From: an uncultured Lachnospiraceae bacterium
GTDB taxonomy: Bacteria > Bacillota > Clostridia > Lachnospirales > Lachnospiraceae
DNA: 64,000 bases
Direction: 5' to 3'
Assembly (NCBI GenBank): GCA_946558465.1
Contig: CAMNTM010000003.1
Span: forward strand, 226,415-290,414
Part shown: positions 10,899 to 19,345 of the stretch, one piece after another
Layout of the letters: every line of letters starts with the position of its first letter
How positions within the stretch are numbered: the stretch's first letter is position 1
The notes under the pieces: model-generated
Seen by the model: only the letters and a program-made list of their open reading frames with translations
Databases searched by the model: none
Told to the model about the DNA's origin: nothing
Made by a program: the position numbers and the translations under genes

Positions 10899-11591
10899 CT
10901 ATACCAGCCTCATCGGGTTAATCTTGACACCCGGTCCCATTGTAGAAGTAAGGGTCACACTCTTTAAAAATTGTCCCTTTACTGCTGCCGGCTTTGCTTT
11001 ATTAATCGCATCAATCAGCGTCTGGAAGTTGTCCGTAATCTGTTCCTCGGTAAATGAAGCCTTACCTAACGGCACATGGATAATGTTTGTCTTGTCAAGT
11101 CTGTACTCAATCTTACCAGCTTTGATATCCTGAATTGCCTTCGTAACATCCATCGTTACCGTACCTGCCTTCGGGTTCGGCATAAGTCCCTTTGGTCCAA
11201 GTGTACGTCCAAGACGTCCGACAATCCCCATCATGTCTGGTGTCGCAACTACTACATCGAATTCAAACCAGTTTTCATTCTGAATCTTCGGAATCAATTC
11301 ATCTCCGCCAACATAATCTGCTCCTGCTGCTTTTGCTTCCTCAGCCTTTGCATCCTTAGCAAATACAAGAATACGAACCTTCTTTCCTGTTCCATGCGGC
11401 AGTACAACAGCACCTCTGATCTGCTGGTCAGCGTGACGTCCGTCACATCCTGTTCTGATATGAGCTTCGATAGTCTCATCGAATTTTGCCACTGCAGTTT
11501 TTTTAACTAATGATACTGCGTCCGCAACATCGTAGAGTGTTCCTCTGTCAATTGCCTTTGCAGCCTCAACATATTTCTTTCCTCTTTTCAT
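10899..11591 (-). CDS. rplA: 50S ribosomal protein L1
   Basis: A 230-residue ribosomal protein of the L1 stalk and, in other bacteria, a repressor of its own operon. Family motifs are present ([42 protein letters not shown]). Length is normal. It lies downstream of rplK, separated by 117 bases that hold a leader motif resembling one before rplK. A dispersed palindrome follows its stop. Confidence 0.98.
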   Translation of the reverse strand: MKRGKKYVEAAKAIDRGTLYDVADAVSLVKKTAVAKFDETIEAHIRTGCDGRHADQQIRGAVVLPHGTGKKVRILVFAKDAKAEEAKAAGADYVGGDELIPKIQNENWFEFDVVVATPDMMGIVGRLGRTLGPKGLMPNPKAGTVTMDVTKAIQDIKAGKIEYRLDKTNIIHVPLGKASFTEEQITDNFQTLIDAINKAKPAAVKGQFLKSVTLTSTMGPGVKINPMRLV

Positions 11592-11596
11592 CTAAA

Positions 11597-11633
11597 TAAC
11601 CTCCTTGTGGTAATGTCGGGATACCCCTCCCAC
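11597..11633 (-). promoter_or_regulatory. Leader motif before rplA (possible L1 site)
   Basis: On the minus strand GTGGGAGGGGTATCCC is followed by TACCACAAGGAGG just before the start codon. Nearly the same arrangement occurs before rplK. GGGAGGGG can pair with the CCC segment, placing the ribosome binding site next to a small stem. Binding of L1 here is an inference from its known role in autoregulation. Confidence 0.45.
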
Positions 11634-11708
11634 GAAATTTGTTTACAATTTATAGTATTCACTAAGCTCAATCTGCTCTGTGCCTGATTTCACCAGACTG
11701 CTTTCGGC

Positions 11709-12134
11709 CTATTCAGCTACCTTTACGCCCATAGAACGGCAGGTTCCTTCAATCATGCTCATAGCTGCCTCAACGCTTGCTGCATTTAGATCCGGCATCT
11801 TAAGCTCTGCAATCTCACGAACCTGATCCTTTGTAATAGTTGCAACCTTTGTCTTATTCGGTACACCAGATCCTGATTTAATATTGCATGCCTTCTTAAT
11901 CAAAACAGCTGCAGGCGGTGTCTTTGTAATGAAGCTGAAACTTCTGTCATTGTAAACAGTAATAACTACAGGAATAATCATATCTCCCTGGTCTGCGGTT
12001 CTTGCATTGAACTGCTTCGTGAATTCAACGATATTCACACCATGCTGGCCAAGCGCAGGGCCAACCGGTGGTGCCGGTGTTGCTTTTCCGGCCGGAATCT
12101 GTAACTTAATGTAACCTTCTACTTTTTTTGCCAT
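11709..12134 (-). CDS. rplK: 50S ribosomal protein L11
   Basis: A 141-residue protein of the GTPase-associated centre. It has the Pro-rich N-terminal signature ([20 protein letters not shown]) and the C-terminal rRNA-binding domain ([17 protein letters not shown]). Length is standard. It is preceded by nusG and followed by rplA in the classical order. Confidence 0.98.
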   Translation of the reverse strand: MAKKVEGYIKLQIPAGKATPAPPVGPALGQHGVNIVEFTKQFNARTADQGDMIIPVVITVYNDRSFSFITKTPPAAVLIKKACNIKSGSGVPNKTKVATITKDQVREIAELKMPDLNAASVEAAMSMIEGTCRSMGVKVAE

Positions 12135-12140
12135 ATCAAT

Positions 12141-12179
12141 TACCTCCTTGTGGTACCTCCGGGGACTTAACCCCTCCCA
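12141..12179 (-). promoter_or_regulatory. Leader motif before rplK (possible L1 site)
   Basis: On the minus strand TGGGAGGGGTTAAGTCCCC is followed by GGAGG and TACCACAAGGAGG immediately before the rplK start. The likeness to the rplA leader (TGGGAGGGG, then a pairing C-run, then ACCACAAGGAGG) suggests a shared regulatory element instead of chance. Confidence 0.45.
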
Positions 12180-12245
12180 CTCAATTTGTTTTTACATGCC
12201 AGACAGCATATGCCCCATGACCAGACTGACTGCCGTCTGCAGTAA

Positions 12246-12761
12246 TTACATCTTCTTTACTTCTGCGAAACTAATTTCAACCGGCGTTTCGCGGCCGAAC
12301 AGCTCTACATTGATTGTGAGACTCTGCTTCTGCATATTCATAGCCTGTACGACTCCTATCGTGTCGGTCCATGCACCGGCAATAACCTGAACAGTATCGC
12401 CCTCTGCAAAATCAACAACAATATTTTCCTGCTTGATTCCCAGCGGCGCCATCTCAGCGGCGGTAAGAGGAACCGGCTTGGAACCGGGACCAACAAATCC
12501 TGTAACGCCCCTCGTGTTGCGCACAACGTACCAGGTATCATCATTCATAATCATATGAATCAGCACATAGCCCGGAAACATCTTCTTCTGTGTCATCTTC
12601 TGGACACCGTTCTTAAGCTCTACCACATCCTGCATCGGGACACGAACTTCAAGAATCTGCTCTTCCAGGTGCCTGTTCTCAATCGTCTTATCAATGTTAG
12701 CCTTAACCTTGTTCTCATACCCGGAATAGGTATGAACTACATACCATTTTGCCTCTGACAT
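12246..12761 (-). CDS. nusG: Transcription termination/antitermination factor NusG
   Basis: A 171-residue elongation factor that binds RNA polymerase beta'. It has an N-terminal NGN domain (WYVVHTYSGYENKVKANI; MFPGYVLIHM) and a C-terminal KOW domain (FAEGDTVQVIAGAWTDTIGVV). Length is standard. It lies 28 bases after secE. Confidence 0.98.
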   Translation of the reverse strand: MSEAKWYVVHTYSGYENKVKANIDKTIENRHLEEQILEVRVPMQDVVELKNGVQKMTQKKMFPGYVLIHMIMNDDTWYVVRNTRGVTGFVGPGSKPVPLTAAEMAPLGIKQENIVVDFAEGDTVQVIAGAWTDTIGVVQAMNMQKQSLTINVELFGRETPVEISFAEVKKM

Positions 12762-12789
12762 AAACTCACCTTTCTTGCTGTCAGTTCAA

Positions 12790-12996
12790 TCAGCCCAAGT
12801 TGATTAAAATATCAACTCCCTGACGAACCAGGAAATCAAGCAGCGCTATGATTGCCCCCAATATTACGGATACAGAAACAACTGCCGTTGTCTGTTTCGC
12901 AAGTGTCATCTTGTCTGGCCAGATAATTCTCTTGAATTCTCTTTCGAGATTCTTGAACCAGCTTTTCTTCTGAGTCTTATCACTCATGACATTCAC
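12790..12996 (-). CDS. secE: Preprotein translocase subunit SecE
   Basis: A 68-residue small subunit of the SecYEG channel. It has an amphipathic segment (WFKNLEREFKRIIWPDK) and a single transmembrane helix (VVSVSVILGAIIALLDFLV). Single-TM SecE is normal for Firmicutes. It lies between rpmG and nusG. Confidence 0.95.
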   Translation of the reverse strand: MNVMSDKTQKKSWFKNLEREFKRIIWPDKMTLAKQTTAVVSVSVILGAIIALLDFLVRQGVDILINLG

Positions 12997-13010
12997 ACTC
13001 CTTTACGCGG

Positions 13011-13160
13011 CTACTTTGTCTCCTTATGCATGGTATGAGACCTGCAGAACTTACAGTACTTCTTTGTCTCCATACGCTCCGGATGAGTTTTCTTATCCTT
13101 GGTCATGTTGTAGTTACGCTGTTTGCATTCTGTACATTCCAATGTGATTCTCGTACGCAC
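13011..13160 (-). CDS. rpmG: 50S ribosomal protein L33
   Basis: A 49-residue ORF, read directly from the sequence. The start is GTG at 13160, preceded by GCGAGGTGG; translation begins [17 protein letters not shown] and ends in MHKETK. Two CxxC pairs (CTEC and CKFC) show the zinc-binding form of L33. The order rpmG-secE-nusG is conserved in Firmicutes. An upstream in-frame GTG would add 3 residues but leaves no room for the ribosome binding site. Confidence 0.95.
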   Translation of the reverse strand: MRTRITLECTECKQRNYNMTKDKKTHPERMETKKYCKFCRSHTMHKETK

Positions 13161-13209
13161 AACTTCCACCTCGCTTTTTTTAATAATGACCGTTTGTTAA
13201 CGTGTTGCC

Positions 13210-13302
13210 CGGCAGCTTGCGAGACTGCCGTAATTTAGGCATAAAAAAAAGACCTACTTCCATTCGCTAGGTTAGCATACCATACAACCCGCGAAAATGC
13301 AA
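13210..13302 (-). promoter_or_regulatory. Promoter and leader hairpin of the rpmG-secE-nusG operon
   Basis: TTGCAT (13302-13297) and TATGCT (13279-13274) are separated by 17 bases on the minus strand. The leader contains a CGGCAG/CTGCCG hairpin (13210-13230). This gives the ribosomal operon a promoter independent of the upstream 385-residue gene. Confidence 0.65.
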
Positions 13303-13362
13303 GCCTTTTTCTTACATTCCCGATGCATTATATTTTATCTAATCTTTATATGAGATATTAAT

Positions 13363-14520
13363 CTAAGGCTTTGCGCCGTTCCCCGGCTTTGTTCCGCTGC
13401 TGCCGCCATTTCCTCCCGTCTGCGTTCCGCTATTACTGCCTGCTGCAGGATTCGTTTTCGTAACTACATAACTTGAGCAGTGATTCTGCTTTACTGTAAT
13501 GTAACCGGCTGCGTCTGCAACTGCTTCTTGTACCAGAGAAAGAGCGCCGTCATTCATCAGCTGGCTGTAATATAAAGTCTGACCTGCGTAACCTGTTCCC
13601 ACATAGACACGAATCTCGGCTTCTGCCGGAAGCTGTCCCGAATAATTATAATCTACCTTTGCTACAAAATTACTGCTGTCTACCTGGGAAGGAAGGCCCG
13701 CGGCAGTATCATAATCCCGATTTACCACAACAGAAAAATCATAATCCGTTTTGCCGGCTACCGCATTCATTGTTCCTGCCTTAAAAATAAATGTCACATC
13801 ATTTCCAGAGCGAATCACCACATTTCTTGTCTGGTTCTCTCTTAAAACATCACTGAACTCTGAACTGGAAACTACTGCCTTCCCGTCAAAACCACCAATC
13901 ACATAATCCTCTGACGAAGTCTCTCCCTTATAATTCAGCTTCCCATCGCCCCAGTCAATGACAAAAGTATGAGAGGACAGGGCACCCCACTCCCATTCTC
14001 CATGTATTCTTGGTTTGTCAAGTGTCTGAATTACAAGAATATCCGGTTTATATGTCTGTATCGTTTTATTTCCCAGATTATACTGCTTTTCTCCTCGAAA
14101 ATAATCCCAGCCGTTATCCCCTGTCCATGTATCCCAATCTTTAACTTCGCTGCCGTCATCATCGTAAAGCACCCATGCCCTGATATAATTGTTATATCTT
14201 TTTTCACTGCCATCTGCTTCTTTTGCCGGCGCTAATTCACCAGCTGCATTCCTTTCCACCCAGAGCATATGCATCTCCACTCCCCAGACATCCACCGGCT
14301 TATACTCGGAACCTTCCCAGTCCACAGAAAGCACCGACGACGGTGATATAATATCCATATTTCCACATCCTAAATCAATTCCGAATGCAAAATCGGCGTT
14401 AAAACGCACATCCTTCAATGCCTCTACATCCTCGTCTGACAGCTGCTTATTCACCTTGTTCGTCGCAGTAAATCTTACCTTTCCGTCATTGCTTTGTTCA
14501 TTAACTCTATCTAGCTTCAT
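13363..14520 (-). CDS. Hypothetical protein, 385 aa, no signal peptide
   Basis: I do not recognise the family. The sequence is acidic and beta-rich, with many Trp/Tyr (WGVEMHMLWVERN; DWDTWTGDNGWDYF). It ends in a Gly/Ser/Asn-rich low-complexity tail (SNSGTQTGGNGGSSGTKPGN). Such a tail usually links an extracellular module to an anchor, yet there is neither a signal peptide nor a C-terminal membrane or sortase motif. It may be a fragment of a once larger surface protein, or a cytoplasmic protein. The ATG overlaps the stop of a 33-codon upstream ORF (ATGA), suggesting translational coupling. Only a weak GGGAAG site precedes the start. Confidence 0.55.
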   Translation of the reverse strand: MKLDRVNEQSNDGKVRFTATNKVNKQLSDEDVEALKDVRFNADFAFGIDLGCGNMDIISPSSVLSVDWEGSEYKPVDVWGVEMHMLWVERNAAGELAPAKEADGSEKRYNNYIRAWVLYDDDGSEVKDWDTWTGDNGWDYFRGEKQYNLGNKTIQTYKPDILVIQTLDKPRIHGEWEWGALSSHTFVIDWGDGKLNYKGETSSEDYVIGGFDGKAVVSSSEFSDVLRENQTRNVVIRSGNDVTFIFKAGTMNAVAGKTDYDFSVVVNRDYDTAAGLPSQVDSSNFVAKVDYNYSGQLPAEAEIRVYVGTGYAGQTLYYSQLMNDGALSLVQEAVADAAGYITVKQNHCSSYVVTKTNPAAGSNSGTQTGGNGGSSGTKPGNGAKP

Positions 14521-14618
14521 TTTTCCAACTTCCCATCATAATCAGCCTGTGCCAGCCTGCATGTTTTTACAGGTCCCAGCGTCATATATCGACATGCAAG
14601 CATGTTGTATATGGCCAT
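14517..14618 (-). CDS. 33-codon leader ORF before the 385-aa gene
   Basis: Starting at ATG 14618, the ORF reads MAIYNMLACRYMTLG... and ends ...DYDGKLEK with TGA overlapping the next ATG. It sits 15 bases after a promoter-like TATAAA. It contains two Cys-Arg pairs. It could be a leader peptide, or the remnant of an N-terminal region that became frameshifted relative to the downstream ORF. No strong ribosome binding site is seen. Confidence 0.3.
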   Translation of the reverse strand: MAIYNMLACRYMTLGPVKTCRLAQADYDGKLEK

Positions 14619-14632
14619 CTGACCCTGACATT

Positions 14633-14660
14633 TTTATAACATTTACGAAGTAATTTACAA
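14633..14660 (-). promoter_or_regulatory. Promoter for the leader ORF/385-aa gene
   Basis: On the minus strand TTGTAA (14660-14655) and TATAAA (14638-14633) are spaced by 16 bases. Confidence 0.45.
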
Positions 14661-14674
14661 TACTTGAAGTCTTC

Positions 14675-15538
14675 TTATTTCCTGCTTACACATACCGCTG
14701 CCCCTATCGTTCCCGGTCCTACATGACAGCAGATACTCATTGGAAGCTTCGCAATACCGACTTCCTTCCCCGGAAACATATTTTCAAATCTCTCGCGCCA
14801 TTCTTCCGCCTCCTCTTTTGCGTCTGCATGACCGACATATATTTCCAGCCTGTCCTCTCCGTACCGTTCAGCCAGCTCTCTGCCTTCCTTTAATATAATA
14901 TCCTCTATCTCTTTTTTCGCCTTTTTACGCCCTCTAACCTTACTGTAGGTCTCCAAAAGCCCGCCCTTAACCTGAATTACCGGCTTGATATTCAATATTT
15001 CTCCGGCCACTGCCTCCGCTCCGCGGATACGCCCGCCTCTTTTCAGATATTCCAGGGACTCCACCGTAATATAAATCGAAGCCTCAAGAGCCATATCCTC
15101 CATGCGCATCTTAATCTCCTCTGCCGTCAGACCCTCATCTGCCAGCTCTCTTGCCCGTATTGCCATAGACGCCTGCGTAACAGAGATTCTTCTACTGTCA
15201 ATTACCTCGACTCTCCCTTCATATTCCCGGCTGTGCACTACTGCCGCATCATGGCCTCCGCTTAAAGCCTTTGACATTGGAATATGCAGGATTTTGTCAT
15301 GTGTCTCAAGAAGTCTGTCCCACACCTCACTAAGCTCCGCAAGAGAAGGCTGAGTAGTACTCACTGGTTTTCCCCTGCGCAGACTTTCAAAAAACAATTC
15401 CTCTGTCAAAGTAACCCCTTCTGTGCACTCCTTTTCATCGACAAAAAACACCATAGGCAATATATGAATCCGGTATTTCTCGGCCTCCTCTCGTGTAAGG
15501 CCGCTGTTGCTGTCCGTTAATACTGCTATTTTTTCCAT
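14675..15538 (-). CDS. DegV family fatty-acid-binding protein
   Basis: A 287-residue DegV-fold protein. This family binds a fatty acid in a deep pocket; related FakB proteins hand acyl groups to the FakA kinase. The N-terminus has the family start (KIAVLTDSNSGLTREEAEKY). A Thr/Ser-containing loop (RRGKPVSTTQPS) and a C-terminal HVGPGTIG motif match the family's ligand-binding positions. I chose ATG 15538 because GGAGAGGAA lies 7 bases upstream; the ATG six codons earlier overlaps this site. No fakA is seen in the window. It is transcribed divergently from a TetR gene, and its -10 box lies inside a palindromic operator. Confidence 0.9.
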   Translation of the reverse strand: MEKIAVLTDSNSGLTREEAEKYRIHILPMVFFVDEKECTEGVTLTEELFFESLRRGKPVSTTQPSLAELSEVWDRLLETHDKILHIPMSKALSGGHDAAVVHSREYEGRVEVIDSRRISVTQASMAIRARELADEGLTAEEIKMRMEDMALEASIYITVESLEYLKRGGRIRGAEAVAGEILNIKPVIQVKGGLLETYSKVRGRKKAKKEIEDIILKEGRELAERYGEDRLEIYVGHADAKEEAEEWRERFENMFPGKEVGIAKLPMSICCHVGPGTIGAAVCVSRK

Positions 15539-15617
15539 ACTTTTATTCCTCTCCATTTTCAGCTCTGATAGAAAGTAAATTTCTTGTAATCTACTCGGAT
15601 TTCTTTTAAAATAAAAC

Positions 15618-15654
15618 TGTTACATATTGTAACATTCCATAATTTCAGATTCAA
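15618..15654. promoter_or_regulatory. degV promoter overlapped by a TetR-type operator
   Basis: TGTTACATATTGTAACA (15618-15634) is a perfect inverted repeat with 7-bp arms. On the minus strand the degV promoter is TTGAAT (15654-15649), a 17-base spacer and TACAAT (15631-15626), so the -10 box lies within the operator. A further half-site TGTTACA is at 15670-15676, just before the tetR ribosome binding site. Confidence 0.7.
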
Positions 15655-15694
15655 CCTTTCTTTCCACACTGTTACAAAATGGAGGTATTTGTTC

Positions 15695-16255
15695 ATGAAA
15701 CGAAAAAATCATTCAAATCAGCTTGCCCGCGAATGCATTGTCACTGCTTTAATTCAGCTTGCCCGGCAAAAGGAATTCTCTGCCATAACTATCTCGGAGC
15801 TGACAGCCCGCGCCGGCGTTTCCCGCATGACTTATTATAGAAATTATCATTCCAAAGAAGAAGTATTCCGCACCTATATGGATGAGATTGTAGAAATCTA
15901 CTGTGAGGATGTCTATCACAGCAAAATACCGGAAAACTATGGCGAATATCAAAACATCCTCCACTGCTTCCGGTATTTTGAAAAATATGCGGATTTCATC
16001 TCCTGTCTTATCCATGTCGGCATGGGATATTTGCTGCTTGAGGCCTTAAGCTCCCATCTCCTTACCACCTACTGCGGCAGTTCAGACAACTCCGTCTGCC
16101 TGCATTACAGTCTCTTGGCCTATGCCGGCGCTCTGTTTAATGTCTATATCGCGTGGCTTGAAAGCGGCTCCAAAGAATCTGTAGAATTTCTCACAGACAT
16201 CTTATATCATCAGCTTCACGGCGGCATCTGTACAGACTATATGCCGCAAGAGTAA
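15695..16255 (+). CDS. TetR/AcrR-family transcriptional regulator
   Basis: A 186-residue repressor. The N-terminal helix-turn-helix is clear (FSAITISELTARAGVSRMTYYRNYHSKEE, residues about 28-55 in pieces). The C-terminal region is helical and would hold the ligand pocket. ATG 15695 has GGAGG 9 bases upstream; an in-frame TTG two codons earlier is less likely. It is divergent from degV and probably controls both genes through the palindrome between them. A fatty acid or acyl-CoA ligand is plausible from the neighbour, but this is inference. Its 3' end overlaps the convergent Nudix gene by 65 bases. Confidence 0.9.
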   Translation: MKRKNHSNQLARECIVTALIQLARQKEFSAITISELTARAGVSRMTYYRNYHSKEEVFRTYMDEIVEIYCEDVYHSKIPENYGEYQNILHCFRYFEKYADFISCLIHVGMGYLLLEALSSHLLTTYCGSSDNSVCLHYSLLAYAGALFNVYIAWLESGSKESVEFLTDILYHQLHGGICTDYMPQE

Positions 16256-16871
16256 AACCGTCCGTAATCCTGCCTTCGGCAATCCACTGCTCCAGCTCTC
16301 CTTCTGAAAGCAGCGTTACCTCCGTAATCCCCTCATAGCCTAACTTCTCCTTAACGCTATGCACCTCACACATATATACTTTTACCGGATTGCCTGTAAG
16401 GCCGCTGTCCGCATACACAGTTCCCAAACAGGTCATTTCTCTTACCTGGGCTCCCAGCTCTTCACAAATTTCCTTCTTTACATTCTCTTCCGCCGAAATT
16501 CCTTCTTCCCCAAAGCCTCTTGGAAATGCATACTGCTCCGCCCGAAGAGCATGACGGTATTGTTTCAGGAGAACAAAGCTTTTATTCCAAACTGCAATCA
16601 CCGCCACAGCTCCTGACTGCACTTTCGGAAGCAGACGTTCATAGGTAAACAGCTGCTGATTTTCATTCCTCACCAAATCTACCACCAACATATTATAGTC
16701 ACTTTTATAGAGCACTCCTACCGGTTTCTGTGTTTCTTTCACATATCTCTCCACCATCGCCTCTTCTGTGATAATTTCAAGATGCTCTGATTGAAGAAAC
16801 GCCGCCGGCCTTTGGCGCATCAGCTCTAAATATTCCTGCCACTGGGGACCTTTCGTGTATCTGCTGCTCAT
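16191..16871 (-). CDS. Nudix hydrolase (ADP-ribose pyrophosphatase-like)
   Basis: A 226-residue Nudix protein. It has an N-terminal beta region, as in ADP-ribose pyrophosphatases (VGVLYKSDYNMLVVDLVRNENQ), and a Nudix box near 119-141 (ISAEENVKKEICEELGA). The metal-binding EE of the box is kept, but the expected first Glu is I125 and the Arg is K133, so the box is slightly degenerate. The start codon overlaps the upstream gene's end by 4 bases, indicating co-translation with the 498-residue protein. The substrate cannot be fixed from sequence. Confidence 0.8.
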   Translation of the reverse strand: MSSRYTKGPQWQEYLELMRQRPAAFLQSEHLEIITEEAMVERYVKETQKPVGVLYKSDYNMLVVDLVRNENQQLFTYERLLPKVQSGAVAVIAVWNKSFVLLKQYRHALRAEQYAFPRGFGEEGISAEENVKKEICEELGAQVREMTCLGTVYADSGLTGNPVKVYMCEVHSVKEKLGYEGITEVTLLSEGELEQWIAEGRITDGFTLAAYSLYRCRREADDIRCL

Positions 16872-18364
16872 AATTTTTTATTCCCTCCCGTTGCTGAGTT
16901 ATTTCTATCCCACAATACATTATAATATGCAATATGCTTTGGTGCTTTTATAATTCTGTATGAATCTTTAACCCCCGTCACAATTCCTTTTAAGCTCTCC
17001 AGAATATCCGGCAGATGGAAAATCTCCGAAACAACCGAACCTATAATACCAAATAAAACCGTAGAATAGATAACCTCCCACACCCACTCAGGTATGATCT
17101 CCGGCTGCAGCCACGCCGCAGCCTCAAACAGACTGTCCTCTGCCAGATTAATCCCCAGATCCGCCAGACAAAAAAGTACAATGTATATAAACGCTGTTCC
17201 AAACCTGGCACCCATCTGACGAATCAGCTTTATGCGCCAGCTCTTCTTCTCCTTTGTATAATTTTCCTCATATGCTTCCTGTTTTTTTATTTTCTGCTCC
17301 TCTCCTCCCTGCTTTTTTATCTCCTGTCTATCCTGCCTCATTCCTCCCTGCTTTTTTATCTCCCGCACAACCCGCACAGCAGTATCCCAGTACGGCAGAG
17401 CCACCTCGTATTTTTCTCTCTCCTCTTTATCTCCTTTACAAAATGTATGTACACCCTTTCTGTAAGATTTCCAATACTCCGTCAGTCTCTGTAGAAAATC
17501 ATCTTCAAACCGTCCACATTCTCCACCCTCTTCCAGATAATGACGGGAAACCTCACAAATGCTATCCTCTACTGTATAATTATAACACAGATCTACTATC
17601 GCCTCTGCAAGACCATGGGCATCTGTCTTTTCTCCAGCTTCATTAATCCGATTTACCCAGTTAGTCCGGTTGTTTTGCTGTGCTTCTTCTAAACTTCGTT
17701 CAATATTTCTCAGTATCTCTAATGATTTCGGAAGCAATTTTTTTATTTCTTCATTTTGCACTTCCCCAGCCTTTTTATCTGTTATTTCGAAAAGCACCTC
17801 AAAGATTTTCCCATAAAATTCCACAAAACTTCGTTTCCTCGTTTGTTTCGCAGGATGCCCCGCCGGTTCCTCAACACTAAGAAGTAATATCATACGGATA
17901 AACCTCTCAATATATTCCAGCCGTTCCTTTTCTTCACCGTCCGGCTCCTTTTCTGCCATCTCTCTCAGAACACCAATATCACTGTATCTCAGCGCATCTC
18001 CTATTGTCTTCAGCATTTCGTTATCCGTACATAATACTGGAAGCCCCGAAAAGAGAAACTTATTTCCTTCTCCTCCCAGACATTTTTCTATTGAATTCTG
18101 CATATATTGAGATGCTGTTCTTGTCCCGCCAAACTGAGAAACCTTTAATGCCCCCAAAGTAAACAGCCCGACAATACTCTCATAAGTCTTTTTATCCTTT
18201 ACCGCACTCAAAAATGCCTCAGAATCTGTCAGCTGGTTAAATGCCAGGATAACTATATTTCCATTTTTCACAATTTCCTCAAAAAGAGCTTTCTGTCCAA
18301 GCTCAATCTCTTTCGGATTATTTCTTACAGAATCCAGCTCATACAGGTATACAAATTTATTCAT
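16868..18364 (-). CDS. Hypothetical membrane protein, 498 aa
   Basis: I do not recognise the family. The N-terminal 300 residues are soluble and helical (FVYLYELDSVRNNPKEIELGQ; NGNIVILAFNQLTDSEAFL). A charged linker with the repeated element EIKKQGG/KIKKQ follows at about 345-375. Two transmembrane helices lie near the C-terminus (FIYIVLFCLADLGINLA; VIYSTVLFGIIGSVVSEIF). It shares a 4-base overlap with the Nudix gene and should be co-expressed. A role in sensing or cell-surface function is possible, but nothing supports a specific one. Confidence 0.7.
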   Translation of the reverse strand: MNKFVYLYELDSVRNNPKEIELGQKALFEEIVKNGNIVILAFNQLTDSEAFLSAVKDKKTYESIVGLFTLGALKVSQFGGTRTASQYMQNSIEKCLGGEGNKFLFSGLPVLCTDNEMLKTIGDALRYSDIGVLREMAEKEPDGEEKERLEYIERFIRMILLLSVEEPAGHPAKQTRKRSFVEFYGKIFEVLFEITDKKAGEVQNEEIKKLLPKSLEILRNIERSLEEAQQNNRTNWVNRINEAGEKTDAHGLAEAIVDLCYNYTVEDSICEVSRHYLEEGGECGRFEDDFLQRLTEYWKSYRKGVHTFCKGDKEEREKYEVALPYWDTAVRVVREIKKQGGMRQDRQEIKKQGGEEQKIKKQEAYEENYTKEKKSWRIKLIRQMGARFGTAFIYIVLFCLADLGINLAEDSLFEAAAWLQPEIIPEWVWEVIYSTVLFGIIGSVVSEIFHLPDILESLKGIVTGVKDSYRIIKAPKHIAYYNVLWDRNNSATGGNKKL

Positions 18365-18592
18365 CTTATTCGTTCCTTTGTTATCTCTTTTGTTTCTTTC
18401 CCGCCGCTTTTAGTTTACTATAATCATAAAACTTCTGCAAGATGGACACTTTGCTCTGACAGATTCCAAACAGTGACCCGCAACATTCAGTTGTAAATAT
18501 TAAGATTGCCTCATATTCTTCCGATATATAAACATGTCAAATACAAACACGAATTTATAGATTCTGCACAAATCAAAAGGAGCATATGCATT

Positions 18593-19345
18593 ATGAAATT
18601 AAACTTTCACCCAGCCTTTCAGACTAACACCATTTTCAATCCTTATGGGCTGAATAAAAGCGGCTCAGGCAAATCTCCCGGCAGCACAGATGCAGCCTCA
18701 CAGGATGATCGGCGTGATGTATTCATCCTGTCGCCTCAGGGCGGTCTCCGCAGTCATCTAAATAACCTTATTAAGCTCAAGACAGAGCTTACTGACAGGA
18801 AAAATGCACTGCTTAAAACCGTCAAGGACGGAGGCTCTATGGAAACCATCAAATCGCAACTGGATTTCTACGATGAGCAGCTGGAAAATATTGACGAGCA
18901 GATTGCCGAAGCCATGGCAAGGGAAGCAGAAAAACAGACAGAAAAAAACAACGAACAAAAAACAGATAAAGAGCCAAAGACGCGGAAGGAAATATTAGAT
19001 AAACGAATGACCGATATTACCGTTTTGTCCAACGATATAGAAAATGTAGAAACCATAGATTCGGCGAAGACAGCCTTAGACGGAAGAATTAAAGTTCTAA
19101 AATCTGAGCTGAAGCTTGACCGCGCCCACGACGCCGAGTCCTCCGACGGTAAACTGGAACATCTTAGAGAGCTTGAAAAGCGCTCCAAAAAGCTGGATTC
19201 TGAGATAGGCACTCAGCTTATCGAAATCGCTGAGGAAGAAATCAAAAACACAAAACCTGAAGAAGTTATAGAAAACGACAAGGCCGACTCGAATACAGAT
19301 ACAATATCTGCTGCCAAGATTCTATATGAGGAAGAGGACAACTAA
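18593..19345 (+). CDS. Coiled-coil protein upstream of glgX-like gene
   Basis: A 250-residue, highly charged, mostly helical protein. Coiled-coil segments run from about residue 45 to 235 (LNNLIKLKTELTDRKNALLK; ELEKRSKKLDSEIGTQL). I see no signal peptide, membrane helix or catalytic motif and do not recognise a family. ATG 18593 is chosen because AAAAGGAG lies 10 bases upstream; the reading frame is open for 29 further codons but without a binding site. Its TAA overlaps the ATG of the next gene by one base, so the two are translationally coupled. That links it loosely to glycogen metabolism. Confidence 0.7.
   Translation: MKLNFHPAFQTNTIFNPYGLNKSGSGKSPGSTDAASQDDRRDVFILSPQGGLRSHLNNLIKLKTELTDRKNALLKTVKDGGSMETIKSQLDFYDEQLENIDEQIAEAMAREAEKQTEKNNEQKTDKEPKTRKEILDKRMTDITVLSNDIENVETIDSAKTALDGRIKVLKSELKLDRAHDAESSDGKLEHLRELEKRSKKLDSEIGTQLIEIAEEEIKNTKPEEVIENDKADSNTDTISAAKILYEEEDN

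Noticed and set aside
13238..13272. ACCTA/TAGGT hairpin followed by eight T on the minus strand, as a terminator of the 385-aa gene
   Set aside because: The hairpin straddles the predicted start point of the rpmG operon promoter (-10 at 13274), and the 5-bp stem is weak; coincidence with the initial transcribed T-run is more likely.
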